Source: Cochliopodium minus (lineage: Eukaryota; Discosea; Himatismenida; Cochliopodiidae). Taken from it: a stretch of 63,282 nucleotides of DNA. Below, piece by piece: positions 43,205-54,709 of this stretch. The notes below the pieces were generated by a model that saw only the letters and a list, made by a program, of their open reading frames with translations, made no database searches and was not told the origin of the DNA. The DNA lies in contig JAMYWO010000069.1 in the NCBI GenBank assembly GCA_024220525.1, positions 25,121-88,402 on the forward strand, written 5' to 3'. How positions within the stretch are numbered: position 1 is the first letter of the stretch; each line of letters opens with the position of its first letter. Position numbers and translations under genes: made by a program.

Positions 43205-46200
43205 ATGTCCAAAAAACAATTTCCAACAGATTTACATAAACAATCTCAAAAGGATTGGAAAGCAATGATTGTAAAAAGAAATATTTATTCATTTTTTTTT
43301 ATAAAATGATATACTGTCCATCAACATAGGGATTTTATGAATCCAAAGCATATGATAAAGCAGTCAAATCTGCAGATTTGATCCTCAAAAGAACCCCAAA
43401 TCAAATAGGTAATTCAATTTTTAGAGAAAATAAAAAGAATTGAATGAATAAAACAATATACCTCTGAAATATCAATCACAAACCATAAATTTATAAATAT
43501 TCTAACAATATTAAATTTTCTTGTTAAATGATCGATATAAAAACTTGATTATAAATCAATACTATTCCTGATCACTCATAAAATGCTTATTTATATTTTT
43601 ATTTGAAAAAAAGAAACAATATGCATCAAAGCATTATCATTGATACAAGTTGATATCAAAAAGAAAGAGGCATATGATATCATCAAACTTGCTTTGAAGA
43701 CCAATTTGAAGAATCCAAAATTATGGAGAACATTGGGACAATTGCATAGTTATGATGGACAATTTGAACAAGCAGTGAATGCATTCAAGACATCTTTAAG
43801 GATGGAGGCTGTAAAATTTAAATAATATAAAGCAAAATAATTTAAATTTAAATCACAAACCATAAATCCAACCATATAAGAAAATACAGTTTATAAAATC
43901 TTTTAATAAATGAAATAATCTCATTCTAATTTGATAATTAAACAGAAACAACCAGAAGTTATCAAAGAATTGGCAGAATTACAAATTTATTTGAGAGATT
44001 ACACTGGATACAACGAATCTAGAGCATCCATGTTCAACGATAACTCATCCACCATGAGTAACTGGATGGGATATGCCACATCTTCATACTTGGCAGGAGA
44101 TATTGATTTAGCATTAAATATTATATCTACATTTATAGATAATGGATTGGTCAGTCTTATTTTTTTAATTTATCTTTTCTTATCTTTATTATTTCTTCTA
44201 ATAATTTTCTTTAGTTGGTTAGCAAGAGTGTGAAGCCTCCTTCCAGAAATAAAATCGTTTGCTTCAAGTTGAGATTGCTCGAGGAGAGTGGCAAGGATCA
44301 AGAGTTCCTCACCTTTCTCAAGAAACACGAAATATTTTTGACGGACAAAGCATACATCAACGAACTTCTTTGTAAGCCATTTTTTTTTCCTTTAAACAAA
44401 ATTTATGAAAAATAAAAAAATTAATCTTATTTCTTTTAAAACAATATTTTAGTCAGAGTTTATACTAGATTGGGACAAAAAGAAAAAGCAAAAGAAGCAA
44501 TCACATACCTCCTCGAAAGAAGTACAGAAAACTCTGATTACCATAATAAATATCTTTTGGTCAACGGACTTCTCAATAAAGATGGAGCAGTAGAAGAAGA
44601 GAACATCCCAAAAGTTTTGCAAATTTACAGCGACCTGAAAAAGAAGTATCCCCGCTCCTTTTCCATCTCAAGAATCCCTTTGACTTATGCAAAGGGAGAT
44701 TCCTTCAAAACATTGTTTAGTGAGTTTATCCAACCTAACTTGGTCAAGGGGGTTCCTTCTCTTTTCAACTCTGTCAAGTCTTTGTACAAAGACCAAGAAA
44801 AAGTTCAGATTATCACTCAAATTATCACCGAAATCCTTGAATCGATAACCAAAAATAATACTTTTCCTAATGATGGTATTTTTAATTTTATTTTATAACA
44901 ATAAATTTATTTTTTATTTTTAACAGAGGAAAAACTTCCAATCACAACAATTTTGTGGGTGTGGATTTACTGTGCTAGACATTATGACATGGTTAAAGAC
45001 TACAAGAAAGCATTCGAGTTGATTGACAAGGCGATCGAACATACTCCTACCTTGGAAGATCTCTACTTTATTAAAGCAAAGTTTGCAAAGCATGTAGGAG
45101 ATTTCCAAACTGCTTACAGGTTTTGACAAAAAAAAAAATATTTATTATTTATTCTAATATTTTATTTCTTAAACATTTAGATTGGTAGACAAAGCAAAAA
45201 ATATTGATATTGGTGATAGATTTATGAACACCAAAGCTACTGTTTATGCATTCAGAAGTGGGAACTTTGAAGCTGCAGAAAAGACAGCAAGTCATTTTGC
45301 AAAGGAACAAGGTATTTCTTTTTTTTTTTCCTTTAAATCAATTTTAAAACTTTGATTTTAATGTATATTTTAATAATAAACCCTTAGGACAAATCAATTT
45401 GTCTTCCATGCAAGCTCATTGGTTCTTCAAAGAAGCTGGATTGTGTTGCTTTCACAAAAAAGATTACACCAAAGCGCTTGAAATGTTCAAAATTGCAACC
45501 AAACACTACACTGATTATAGAAACGACGAGTTCGACATGCACACCTTCAATTACAGAATTTGTTCTTTGACATCCGAAGTGGATATGGTGAAATCCACAG
45601 ACAGTTACTTCAAGCATCCAGATTATTTTATCTCCGCCACCAAAATCGTCGAAATCTATTTGTTACTTCTTGATCAACCAAAGATAGAGATCACCTCAGA
45701 AAAAATCGAAGGTGAAAAAGACAAGGTCACTCCTCCACCTGAGGATTACTTCGCCGAGGCCGTCAAACTCACTCAGTTGTTGCAAAAGAACAACCCTCAC
45801 AAGCTCGAGACCCACTTGCTCGCCTTTGAAATCAACTTTAGAAGAAAAAAGTTCTTGCTCGCTTTGAAAGCTCTCAAACACGCTTACTCCATCGCCCCTG
45901 AAGATCCTCGTGTCAATTTCTTAAAGGTTAAATACTTCTCGCAGATCTTCTCCAACAATCTTAATGAGACTTTGACCAAGGTCATTAAGGCAGAGTCTTT
46001 GGAGAAGAGTGGGCTTGGTGGTGACTTTACTGTTCAACTATTTGTCGATAAGTTGCCTACCGACACGACTGCTCAAAGACTTGCCGTCGCAAGATCTCTC
46101 TTGATCCTCGACAAGAACTCCAACTTGGAACGTGTTTCAAAATTGTTCCTTTCTGACGAGAACCCTACAGGTATTTATTTTAGAAATCATTCTTTATTTT

Positions 46201-46667
46201 TATTACTTATTTTATTACTTTATATTTTTTTATTTTTTATTTTAAATTTATTTTATTTTTTTATTGTTTATTTCGAATCTTTTTATTCTATCATTTAATT
46301 ATTTTATTATTGTTTTTTTTATTTTTCATTCATTTTTATTTTTCATTTTATTATTTTTTATTGTTTAATTCAATAATTTTTCTTTTATTTTCTTTAATTT
46401 TCATTTTTTATTTCAGGTTTGGTTTCTTCTGTGGAGGCTTTCCATTTTCTTGAAGAATTGGGTTTGAAAGAAGTTGCTCTTAAATTCAAGACTTCTTCCG
46501 CCAAATCTTTTCCTTTCTCTTCTTTTTTTGGTGATCAAAAGATCGCAATGGTACAAGAGGATATCCATGACACTGCTTATGATGAGTACGAAAAATCAAA
46601 GGAATCTAAGCAAGAAGGTGAGACCACCCAACCAACTAATGAAGAATCAAAAGAAGAAAGCAAATAA
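43205..46667 (+). CDS. NAA15: NatA N-alpha-acetyltransferase auxiliary subunit NAA15
   Basis: NAA15 is the ribosome-binding TPR scaffold of NatA, which acetylates the N-termini of nascent proteins with NAA10. About ten exons. The start at 43205 gives MSKKQFPTDLHKQSQK, then GFYESKAYDKAVKSADLILK, the first TPR-like hairpin, as in the family. Further repeats: KNPKLWRTLGQLHSYDGQFE, YRDYTGYNESRA-type segment, ILWVWIYCARHYDMVKDYKK, LIDKAIEHTPTLEDLYFIKA, KFAKHVGDFQTAYRLVDKAK and QAHWFFKEAGLCCFHKKDYT. The DEFDMHTFNYRICSL segment and the last exon with LEELGLKEVALKF also fit. The C-terminus ends in a Glu/Lys/Thr-rich tail. No frame problem seen. The intron near 46200 is ~245 nt of T-rich repeat. Confidence 0.93.
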
Positions 46668-47036
46668 TCGACTCATTATTTAAATTATTATTTTTTTTCA
46701 AATTAAATTTATTAATTTTATTAATTTTTGTTCAACATCAGATCTTGTGATAAAAATTCATTCAAATCTCAACATTTTCTTCTATTTTCAACCAATAGAT
46801 TTTTTTTTTGTTGAGGAACTTAGAGGGACTTTTTTTTAATTCAGAGAATAAAAAGATGGGAATAAGAAAAACTCAAATATTCTAATTTTTAAAAATCAAA
46901 AGAGAACAAATGAATTTCTTTGACATGAAAAGTCTTTTGAAGATTTATAATTCTTCCATAGTTTCGATAAAATTCCCAAAAAATTAAAAAAAAAAAAAAT
47001 TAGAAAGGGAAATTCTCCAAAAAATAAAAATTTCTA
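46668..47036. other. Intergenic region
   Basis: About 370 bases between NAA15 and the MFS gene, both plus strand. AT-rich, no ORF or repeat recognised. Confidence 0.5.
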
Positions 47037-49968
47037 ATGGATGAAATACCACCAACAGAAAACTTGGATAAAAAAGAACCTTTATTGGTAGGAAAAGTAG
47101 TGACTCCATTACCAGTCAAACAATTGTTCGTTTTAAGTAATTCTCCTCTAATTATGAATTAATGATGTTTCTATAACTGTAATATCTAATCATCATCAAC
47201 ATCATATATGTAAATAGGCACTATCATATTTGCTGAATCATTTTCAATCACAATGATTTTTCCTTTTTTGGCCACGATGGTTCTTGATTTTGGGATAGTC
47301 GAATCAACAAAGGAAGTGGGATATTATGCTGGTTGGATAGCATCAAGTTTCAATCTCGCTCAATTTTTTAGGTTAAATAAAAAAAAAATGATCATTTTAA
47401 GGATTTAATTATCTCAATTTTCTATCTGATAATAAAATAGTTCTTTCATCTGGGGAAGATTATCAGATATGAAAGGAAGGTTTGAAATATTAATTAATTA
47501 ATTTATTTTAAATTTAATTATTATTCACAACTTTTCAAAATTTCAATCACAGAAAACCTGTAAAAAAAAAAAAAATGATAAAAAAAATTTTTTGAAATAT
47601 TTCCTAAATTCTGATTCATATATTTTTTCAAAACAACAGATTCTTTTGATCGTAAAAAAATTTTTTTTAATAAATAAGTTCAAAAAATAAAAAATCAAAT
47701 CAAATCAATAAAAAAAAAGGGATTAATTGGTAAATTTTTTTTTTTTGAATATTTTTTCAGATAATTTTTTTGGTTTTATTTATTTTTTTGAATATTTTTA
47801 GGCAGTGGAAGTTCCATCATTTTTTTTGGTTTTTCCAGAAACTTGTGGTGGGCAATAGTGGGGAGATCGCTCAATGGGCTTTTGAACGGAAATATTGGAG
47901 TAGCAAAAACCTACTTATCCGAAATCACAGACGACACAAACAGGTGAAAAAATAAATTTTTTTAAAAAAAAAAAAATTAAAAAAAAAAAATTAAAAAAAA
48001 AAAATTAAAAAAAAAAAATAAAAATAAAAAAAATTGAAATAAAAAAAATTAGTGGGAGAGCTTTCAGTATCATTGGATTAGTTTTTGGTGGTAAACATTT
48101 CTTTCATTTCATTTTTTATTTAATTTTATCAATTTATTTTTTCTTCTTTTCTAAAGTTGGTTTGATCATTGGTCCTGCTTTGAGTGGGTGGACCATCAAG
48201 CCACAGTAAAAAAAAAAAAAAAATTAACGAAAAAAATAATTTCAAACAAAATCTTTTTTTATCAAAAACAGTGAAAAATTTCCTGACGTTTTTCCTGGTA
48301 AAAATATTTCTTCAACATTTTCCAATTTTTTTAGAAAAGAGTTAATTCTTATTTAATATTTTTTTTAATCAGTTGGAAGTTTTTTCCATACTTATCCCTA
48401 CTTAATTCCTTGTTTTGTTTCTGCGCTTGTATCTTTAACAGGGTTCATTGTTGGTATAAAAAATTTTTGTTTTTATATTTTATTTTTATTTTTATTTTTT
48501 TAAAAATTTTTATTTTCATTTTTTATCATTTATTTTTTATTTTATTTTTTATTTTTTATTTTTTATTCATTTTCATTTTATTTTTATTTTTTATTTTTTA
48601 TTTTTTATTTTTTATTTTTTATTTTTTATTCATTTTCATTTTATTTTTATTTTTTATTTTTTATTTTTCATTTTTAATTTTTATGTTATTTTTCACTTTT
48701 CATTTTTTTATTTTTCTAGGAATGATATTTTTGAAAGAAACCAGAAATGTCAAACAAACAAAAATAGAAGAAACACCTTTCAACCAATCTTTCCCAGAAA
48801 GCGATAATGAAAACATCCCTCTCATTAGTAACAAAGATGTAAACTAAACATCAATATTTTTTATATTTAATTTAAATTATTTTATTTTTGGTTATTTATA
48901 TTTTTTTTAAAAAAAAAAAAAGCCTCAAAAGAAAACTGGAAATAATGAGGACAAATCCTTAGAAAAAGTTAACAAAAAGGGAAACTTCCAGTTGATTTGG
49001 GAGCTCCTCAAATCGAGAGAAGTCATGGTAACATCATTGCTTTATACAGTATTGGGTAAAATAAATTATATTTCGAATTATTTTTACTTATTTTATTTCT
49101 ATTTATTTGTTTCTATTTATTTTTATTCATTTATTTTTTTAAAAAATAATTTTTTTTTGTTAGGATTCACCCAAATTTTACATGACGAGCTGATTTCTTT
49201 GTGGTCTGTCAACGAAGTGAAGGAAGGAGGAATTAACTTCGGACCTACTCAACTAGGAACTTATTTCATGGTGCAAGGAATAATTTTGATTGGTAAATTT
49301 ACATTTTTAGTTTACAAAAAAATAATTTTTATATTATTTTATTTTATTTATTTTTAAAAGCTTACCAAACTTTGTTGTTTCCAAAATTCATGGGAAAGTT
49401 TGGAACACTTAAAACATTCAGATTTGGATCACTTATTGCTGCTCCGGGAATAGCGCTCATACCCTTATCAGTCCTCATCGCTCCTGTTAAAAAAAAACTT
49501 CAATTTTTTCTTAGATTTTTATTAATTAAATTTTATTTAAAATTTAATAGAAAGGAAAAGCAGAGTTGTGGACATATTTGGTTTCTTTGTCTATATTAAA
49601 GGTGATAGGTTTTGTGAGTCTTTTCACAAGTGTTTTCCTTCTCATAAACCACTCGACTGTTCCCTCCAAGCTTGGTGCTGCAAATGGATTTGCACAATCT
49701 ATGGTTGCATTGGCAAGAGGTTTAATTTTTTAAAACATTAATTTTCTTATTTTTTTTATTTTTTCAATTTAATTTTTTAGCTGTTGGACCAACCATTGGG
49801 GCTTATGCACTTAGTTGGTCATTGACAAACAATCTAACTTTCCCATTGAACTATTATTTCTTGTTTTTGGTTTTAGGGTTGCTGTTGATAATTTTGTTTG
49901 GTCTCACGTTCTTTTTGAAAGAGGAATCCATTAACTTTAAGAAAAAAGAAATTGTGGAATTTGATTAA
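47037..49968 (+). CDS. MFS transporter, ZIFL/DHA1-like
   Basis: A 12-span major facilitator cut into about 14 small exons. It starts MDEIPPTENLDKKEPLLVGK with a short cytosolic lead, first span TIIFAESFSITMIFPFLATM, then the A-motif FIWGRLSDMKGR (G-x-L-S-D-x-x-G-R). The B/C-type stretch GRSLNGLLNGNIGVAKTYLS then EITDDTNR is typical of plant and fungal ZIF-like (TC 2.A.1.2) members, followed by GLIIGPALSGW. A charged central loop with an acidic-dileucine-like ENIPLISN separates the halves. The second half has FTQILHDELISLWSV, AYQTLLFPKFMGKFGTLKTF, AVGPTIGAYALSW and a last span ending FFLKEESINF. Substrate unknown; relatives export organic acids, drugs or metal chelates. Probable site is vacuole or plasma membrane. 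Confidence 0.88.
48480..48715 (+). repeat. TTTTTATTTTTTA array with 50-bp higher-order unit in an MFS intron
   Basis: The intron between the exons ending ~48452 and starting ~48719 is T5-6A repeat, with a longer unit containing TTCATTTTCATTTTATTTTT at about 48568 and again at about 48630. The read-through frame is artefactual. Confidence 0.8.
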
Positions 49969-50158
49969 TACAATACCTCTTTCAAAAAAAAAATGATATT
50001 CTGTATAAAGAAAATAAAACTTATTCTATTTAATTTAAAACAAAGAAAACATGATTTTGATTGTTAATTTTTTTACATTGTTATGTGTTGATTTTTTCTT
50101 TTTAATAAATACAAAATATTTTGATCTTTTTTTTTCAAAGATAGGACCCAAAAAAAAT

Positions 50159-52180
50159 TTAAGGTTCCCAATCCTTATCATCATGTTTGATATCAGCATT
50201 AGGATCAGGGATATCATCATGTTGATCCATGGGCAAAGGAAGAGCAATCTCTTCATCTTCTTTCTCCTTTTCCTTCTCCTTACCAACAGTCTTACCACCC
50301 ATACCCTTTCTTCTTTTCATCAAAGCACTGACCAAATCGCCCAAAATGGAACCAGGAGAAGCTTTGGCGAGTTTAACTTCGTTTTCGTCAACAGTAACTT
50401 TCTTAAGACCTGTCCCCTTTTTAAGAGCAATTTGTTCAGCAAAAGAAAGAGAAGAAGGATCAATACTGGCACGTCTTTGTAGATCTCCATTATCTTCTCC
50501 ACCTTCAGGGTTTGGCAAATCCATGTCTGAAGAAGGAGGAGGTAAGTCTACAGGAGGTGGGGGAGGCGCATCTATTTGAGGAGGTGGAGGAGGCATGTCC
50601 ATAGGAGGTGGGGGAGGTGGAGGTCCATCCATCATTGGAGTAGGAGGTGGAGGAAAACTGTTGTCCATGGGAGGTGGAGGTCCTTTTTAAAAAAAAAAGG
50701 TTATTAACTTAATTTTGTTAAAAACAAATAAAACTGGAAAAAAGGAGATTCTTTTTTTTGAAGAAAATTTTATTTACCAGAAGATTGGGATGTTGGAACA
50801 TTAGTAGGTGATGGGCTAGGTATTTCTTCAATGTCGGGAAGAATCTCATTGAGAGCGCTAGGAGCAAACACTTGTACTTCACCTTTAAAAAAAAAAATAT
50901 TAATAAATAGTTTTAAAAAACTAAAAAAACTAAAAATATAAATAAATAATAAATAAATAATAAATAAATAATAAATAATAAAATAAATAATTATATTACC
51001 ACTATAGTTAAATCCTTCAGAAGCAACCATGGTAAGAGGTAAAGTGTTAGGTAAATCAAGGGAAGGCACTTGACCGAGTACAGGACGATAAGTGACACTC
51101 TCTTGAGAGTTTTCGGGCATGTTGTCCCCCTCCTTGACGGTCTTGGGAGCTTCGGTGAGGAGGCGGTTCTCGTCTTCCTTCTCCTTGAGTCTTCTGTTGG
51201 TGTTCTCCAAGTTATCGAATGAAAGATATTTCTTGTAGGGATTCTCATTGGTGTTGAAAAGAAGCAAACTATTGGGATGGAAGATAATTAAATTATACAC
51301 TATAATTTATTTCTCAGTGTTATATTCATAAAATATTAATTTAATTCTTGAATATCCAAGAGTAATAATTTTTTCTTATTTTTATCACATAAAATTTCAT
51401 TTTTTTTTTTTTTCTTTTTACCTTGATACTGATGGAAGATGTTGTGGAAGTGATCCCAATCCTTCTTTCTTTTCTTCGCTGGACAAAATGGAATTTTCGA
51501 TCTCGAGTGTCTCTGCTCTGAGTGAATCGATATCGAATTCGTCTTCAAGAAATAGAAGATTGAGTTAATAGTTTTGGGAGAATAAATTGATATATATTTT
51601 TTTGGGTGAAATTAATTTTTTTTTACTTTCATTCATCACATTTAGATGTGGCTCATCTCTCATGAAGTATTTGGTTCTGCTTGTTGTCTTTGGTTGTATT
51701 TCCTTGTAGATGGGAGTGTAATTATCAAGTTCCTCAGGTGCTGGATATTTGGATGAAGAGAAAATTGTGGTTGCTTTGCTTCCTAATGATTTGATGTATT
51801 CCACTCTATTCTAAAAGGTGATCATTGTGAGATTTTATAATATCTTCAAAAAAAAAAAATTTTTTTTTACAGTTGCAACATTCAATCTATTGGATACTCC
51901 TTCAATTCTACTTTTTTCTGTTGCCACTCTTTCCATTACTAAATAATTAAATATTTGAATTATAAAATAATAAATTTTATTTATAAACCTTTTTTGAATA
52001 TGGAGTCAACTACAACATCCAAATTTTCCAGTGCATCGAATAATTGCAATAATGATTCTTGATTTCTCAATTTTGGGTTAACAACTAAATTTATGGATTA
52101 ATAAAATCAAAATTTTTGACAATTAAAAAATTATTACTTGGTACGTTGAATACTTGTGATGTTTTGTATACGGTGGTCAT
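50159..52180 (-). CDS. WASHC1: WASH complex subunit 1 (Arp2/3 activator)
   Basis: WASH1 drives actin assembly on endosomes and contractile vacuoles. About eight exons. The N-terminus MTTVYKTSQVFNVPIVNPKL followed by ESLLQLFDALENLDVVVDSI fits the WASH homology domain 1. IKSLGSKATTIFSSSKYPAP is its signature, then LGSLPQHLPSVSRLLLFNTN, ENPYKKYLSFDNLENT and PVLGQVPSLDLPNTLPL. The last exon is a proline-rich region (PPPPPMDMPPPPPQIDAPPP), a WH2-like segment (LSFAEQIALKKGTGLKKV), the connector GDLVSALMKRRKGMGGK, and an acidic tail ending HDDKDWEP. The final W in the acidic end, needed for Arp2/3 binding, is present, though one residue (P) follows the usual end. All family regions are in order. Confidence 0.93.
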
Positions 52181-52342
52181 TATCGAATTTATATTCCCTT
52201 TTTTTTTTTTTTATATATTTATTATATTTGATTGAATTTTCTTATTTTAAATGAATACATTTTTCAAATTTCAAAGAAGATATTATTTTATATGAAATCC
52301 TCTTTAAACAATCACTATTCAAAAAACATTCAAAAAAGCCGT

Positions 52343-52646
52343 CACTGCTACTTTAATTCACTTCTACTTTGTGATTAACTTTTTAAAGTTGAAAAAGAAC
52401 TTAGCTTTTTTATATTTTTGGACATTCTTGTTACTATGATTTAAATTTTGACTTCACAAGAATTGATTATGTTTATTTTGAAATTTAATTTTATAATATT
52501 TCAAAAAAATTTTAAAGTTCAAAAACAAAAAAGAATATCATTGAGAACAATCAATGTTGATCTTATTAATCTAGTATTGAAATCATTTAAAGTTCTTCCC
52601 AAATTTTGTAAACATCAAAAATAAAATGAAAAAAATAAAAAACGTT
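52343..52646 (+). repeat. Direct ~300-bp repeat, copy A
   Basis: From TCACTGCTACTTTAATTCAC to AATAAAAAACGTTA this segment aligns along its length with 62900-63206, with blocks of perfect identity such as TTTGACTTCACAAGAATTGA plus the next ~40 bases. By eye identity is roughly 85-90 per cent. Same orientation. It ends ~60 bp before the PH-domain gene. Confidence 0.88.
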
Positions 52647-52707
52647 ATTTATTGAAGAAATAAAAAATAAAAAAAATTGTTATTCTTTTTTTTTAAATAA
52701 AGAGGAA

Positions 52708-53462
52708 ATGAATAAGGATGTTTTCAAAAAGAAAGAAAATAAGGAAGATGAAGTAAAATCAGATATTAAAGATGCTTTATCCAATTGGTATCTCGGAGAA
52801 GAGGAAAAGAAAGAAGAGGCACAATTGGATGATCCCAGAATTATTAGACAAGGTTATATCAAATCTACCATGCCCGATGAAGGTGATAAACCTTCCAAAT
52901 TAACACCAAAATGGTTCTGTTTGGTTGAAGGTGCAATATATTTATATAAAGATCAATTTGTAAGTATCCATCAATTTTCAAAAAATAATTATTATTTTAT
53001 ATTTTTTATACTGTATAAAAATATATACCTTTCAGCAAAAAAAAAATAAATTTATTTTGAGAATAATATTACACCAAATTTGTATATACTTTAAAAAAAT
53101 GGATTATATTTTGAATAAAAATTTTTATTCTTCAGATCTCAAAACCAATGTTAAAGATTTGAGAAGAAATTAGTTTATACCCACGATCAAATTTCAATAA
53201 AGACAATATATTCGTATTTTAAGTCTAATAATAAATTTTTTAGGGAGAAAAACACACAAATTGGATGAAATTGAGAGGTGCTAAAGTATCCACCATAGAA
53301 AAAGATGGGAAACACCTATTCGAAATCGAATCAAGTGATAGCAAGATTCATTTCTCTTTTTTGGCGGATGATGAAGATGATCAAAATAGATGGGTTATGT
53401 ATTTGAAAGCTGAATTGAATTCTAATCCTAGTCAACCTCCTGTAAAATACCTTTACATTTGA
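52708..53462 (+). CDS. PH-domain protein
   Basis: Two exons (about 52708-52959 and 53244-53462) give ~157 residues. After an acidic/Lys lead, the PH domain runs RQGYIKSTMPDEGDKPSK, then the K-W-F-C-L-V-E-G strand pair (LTPKWFCLVEGAIYLYKDQF), KLRGAKVSTIEKDGKHLFEI, KIHFSFLADDEDDQNRWVMY and the closing helix LKAELNSN with the invariant W in N-R-W. PH domains bind phosphoinositides or proteins; the basic residues of the first loop (K-S, K-P-S-K) are compatible with lipid binding, not proof. It lies between two repeats that are found elsewhere in the window, so its surroundings are unstable. Confidence 0.85.
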
Positions 53463-53521
53463 AATTAATATTGCGTATATATTTACATTACATACTGAAA
53501 TATATTAGTTTACAAATTATA

Positions 53522-53664
53522 AAGAATTATGATTGCTTCATTCGAATAAAAATTATCACCATATTCTTAAATTGATGATATTCCTATAATATTTTTCCCA
53601 ACAAATATACTGATAATATTATACTCAAATTGCAAAATTTGTATCAAAATAATACTGAATATCA
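53522..53664 (+). repeat. Interspersed ~143-bp repeat, copy 2
   Basis: Near-identical to 29253-29396 in the THOC2 locus, same orientation. It starts ~60 bp after the PH gene stop and runs straight into the RPN9-like coding remains. No terminal inverted repeat or target-site duplication seen. Confidence 0.9.
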
Positions 53665-54531
53665 AAAAAAGATTTGAGAATGACAGTTTAATGAGCAGAG
53701 ACAAACAATCTTTACTTTATTTGGCATACGTGCAGCCAGAAACCCTGTCCACGGAAGACCAAAGGAAGCAACGACCTCATCCTCAGCGCACTGATCTCCG
53801 AAGACGTCTACAGTTTCGGAGAACTCATCTCACAACCCATCCTGACTTGTTTTTACAAAGGAGACATCAAAGCTTATCACAAGTTGTTTTAATATTGTAA
53901 GTGATACTCACAAAGACAAATTTAATCAAGAGTCTTCTTTTGTTTCTCGTGCCCAGTTTTTGTCTGAGAAGATCTCCATTCTTTCACTCATCGAGCTCGT
54001 TTTCAACAAGCCTTCTCAGAACCGCTCTGTCAGCTTCAGGGAGATTTCCCTGGCCACTTTTCTCAAGCTGGAGGAAGTCAACTGAGTTGCTCGTCATGAG
54101 AGCTTTGTCTGTTGGCCTCATCAAAGGAGAAATCGACGAAGTCTCTCAAACTGTAGTCATCGAATGGGTTCAAGTAAAAAAAAAAAAACATTTATTTTTT
54201 TATTCATTTTTTTTTTTCATTCATTAATTTATTTTTTATTATTTTTATTTTCATTAATTTATTTTATATTATTTTTAGTTTATTTTTGTTGTTTTTATTT
54301 TATTATTTATTTCCAATATTTTTTTTCACTCATTAATTTTTTTCATAATTTTTATATTTTTCTGTTTTTATTTTTTATATTTTTTTATTTTTATTTTCAT
54401 TATTTTTTATTCGTCGTGTTCTCAGTCTTGAGCAGATTTCTTCTCTCAAAAACAAAATCGAAGAGTGGAAAGAGCATGTCAAAAAGACTCTCAGCAGTCT
54501 CGAAGATCAAAGTCAAGAATTATTTTTTTGA
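53655..54531 (+). pseudogene. RPN9/PSMD13 proteasome lid subunit, C-terminal half, frame-disrupted
   Basis: PSMD13/Rpn9 is a PCI-domain subunit of the 26S proteasome lid. Clear matches in order: SLLYLAYVQPETLSTEDQRK, ILSALISEDVYSFGELISQP, GDIKAYHKLF, KISILSLIELVFNKPSQNRS, LLVMRALSVGLIKGEIDEVS, VVIEWVQ, then after a T-rich intron RVLSLEQISSLKNKIEEW to a stop at 54531. These lie in different frames. I count at least four single-base shifts, at the A run ~53662, in 53765-53770, at TTTTAA ~53889 and at AACTGAG ~54088. All are of the +1 sense. The last exon also lacks a good in-phase AG acceptor. The N-terminal half is absent. Likely a pseudogene, with the working copy elsewhere. Confidence 0.85.
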
Positions 54532-54709
54532 ATTGCCACAAATAAATAAATAATATTTAAAAAAATCAACTTTATTTTTTAAAAATCCTCTTCGCTAACA
54601 ACCTGGAATATTTTTGTTGTAATTGTTTTGTGAAGGTAGAAGTAAATCAAAGTATATATTTTTTTTTAGCATAAAAGAAAGGATTAATTTTAATAAACTT
54701 TTTTGAGTA

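Noticed and set aside
48410-48847. 145-codon hydrophobic ORF in the MFS gene
   Set aside because: Most of it is translated T5A intron repeat; only the two ends are exons.
50229-50579. Plus-strand Ser/Phe/Gly-rich ORF opposite the proline-rich WASH1 exon
   Set aside because: Antisense of the polyproline and VCA region; no independent support.
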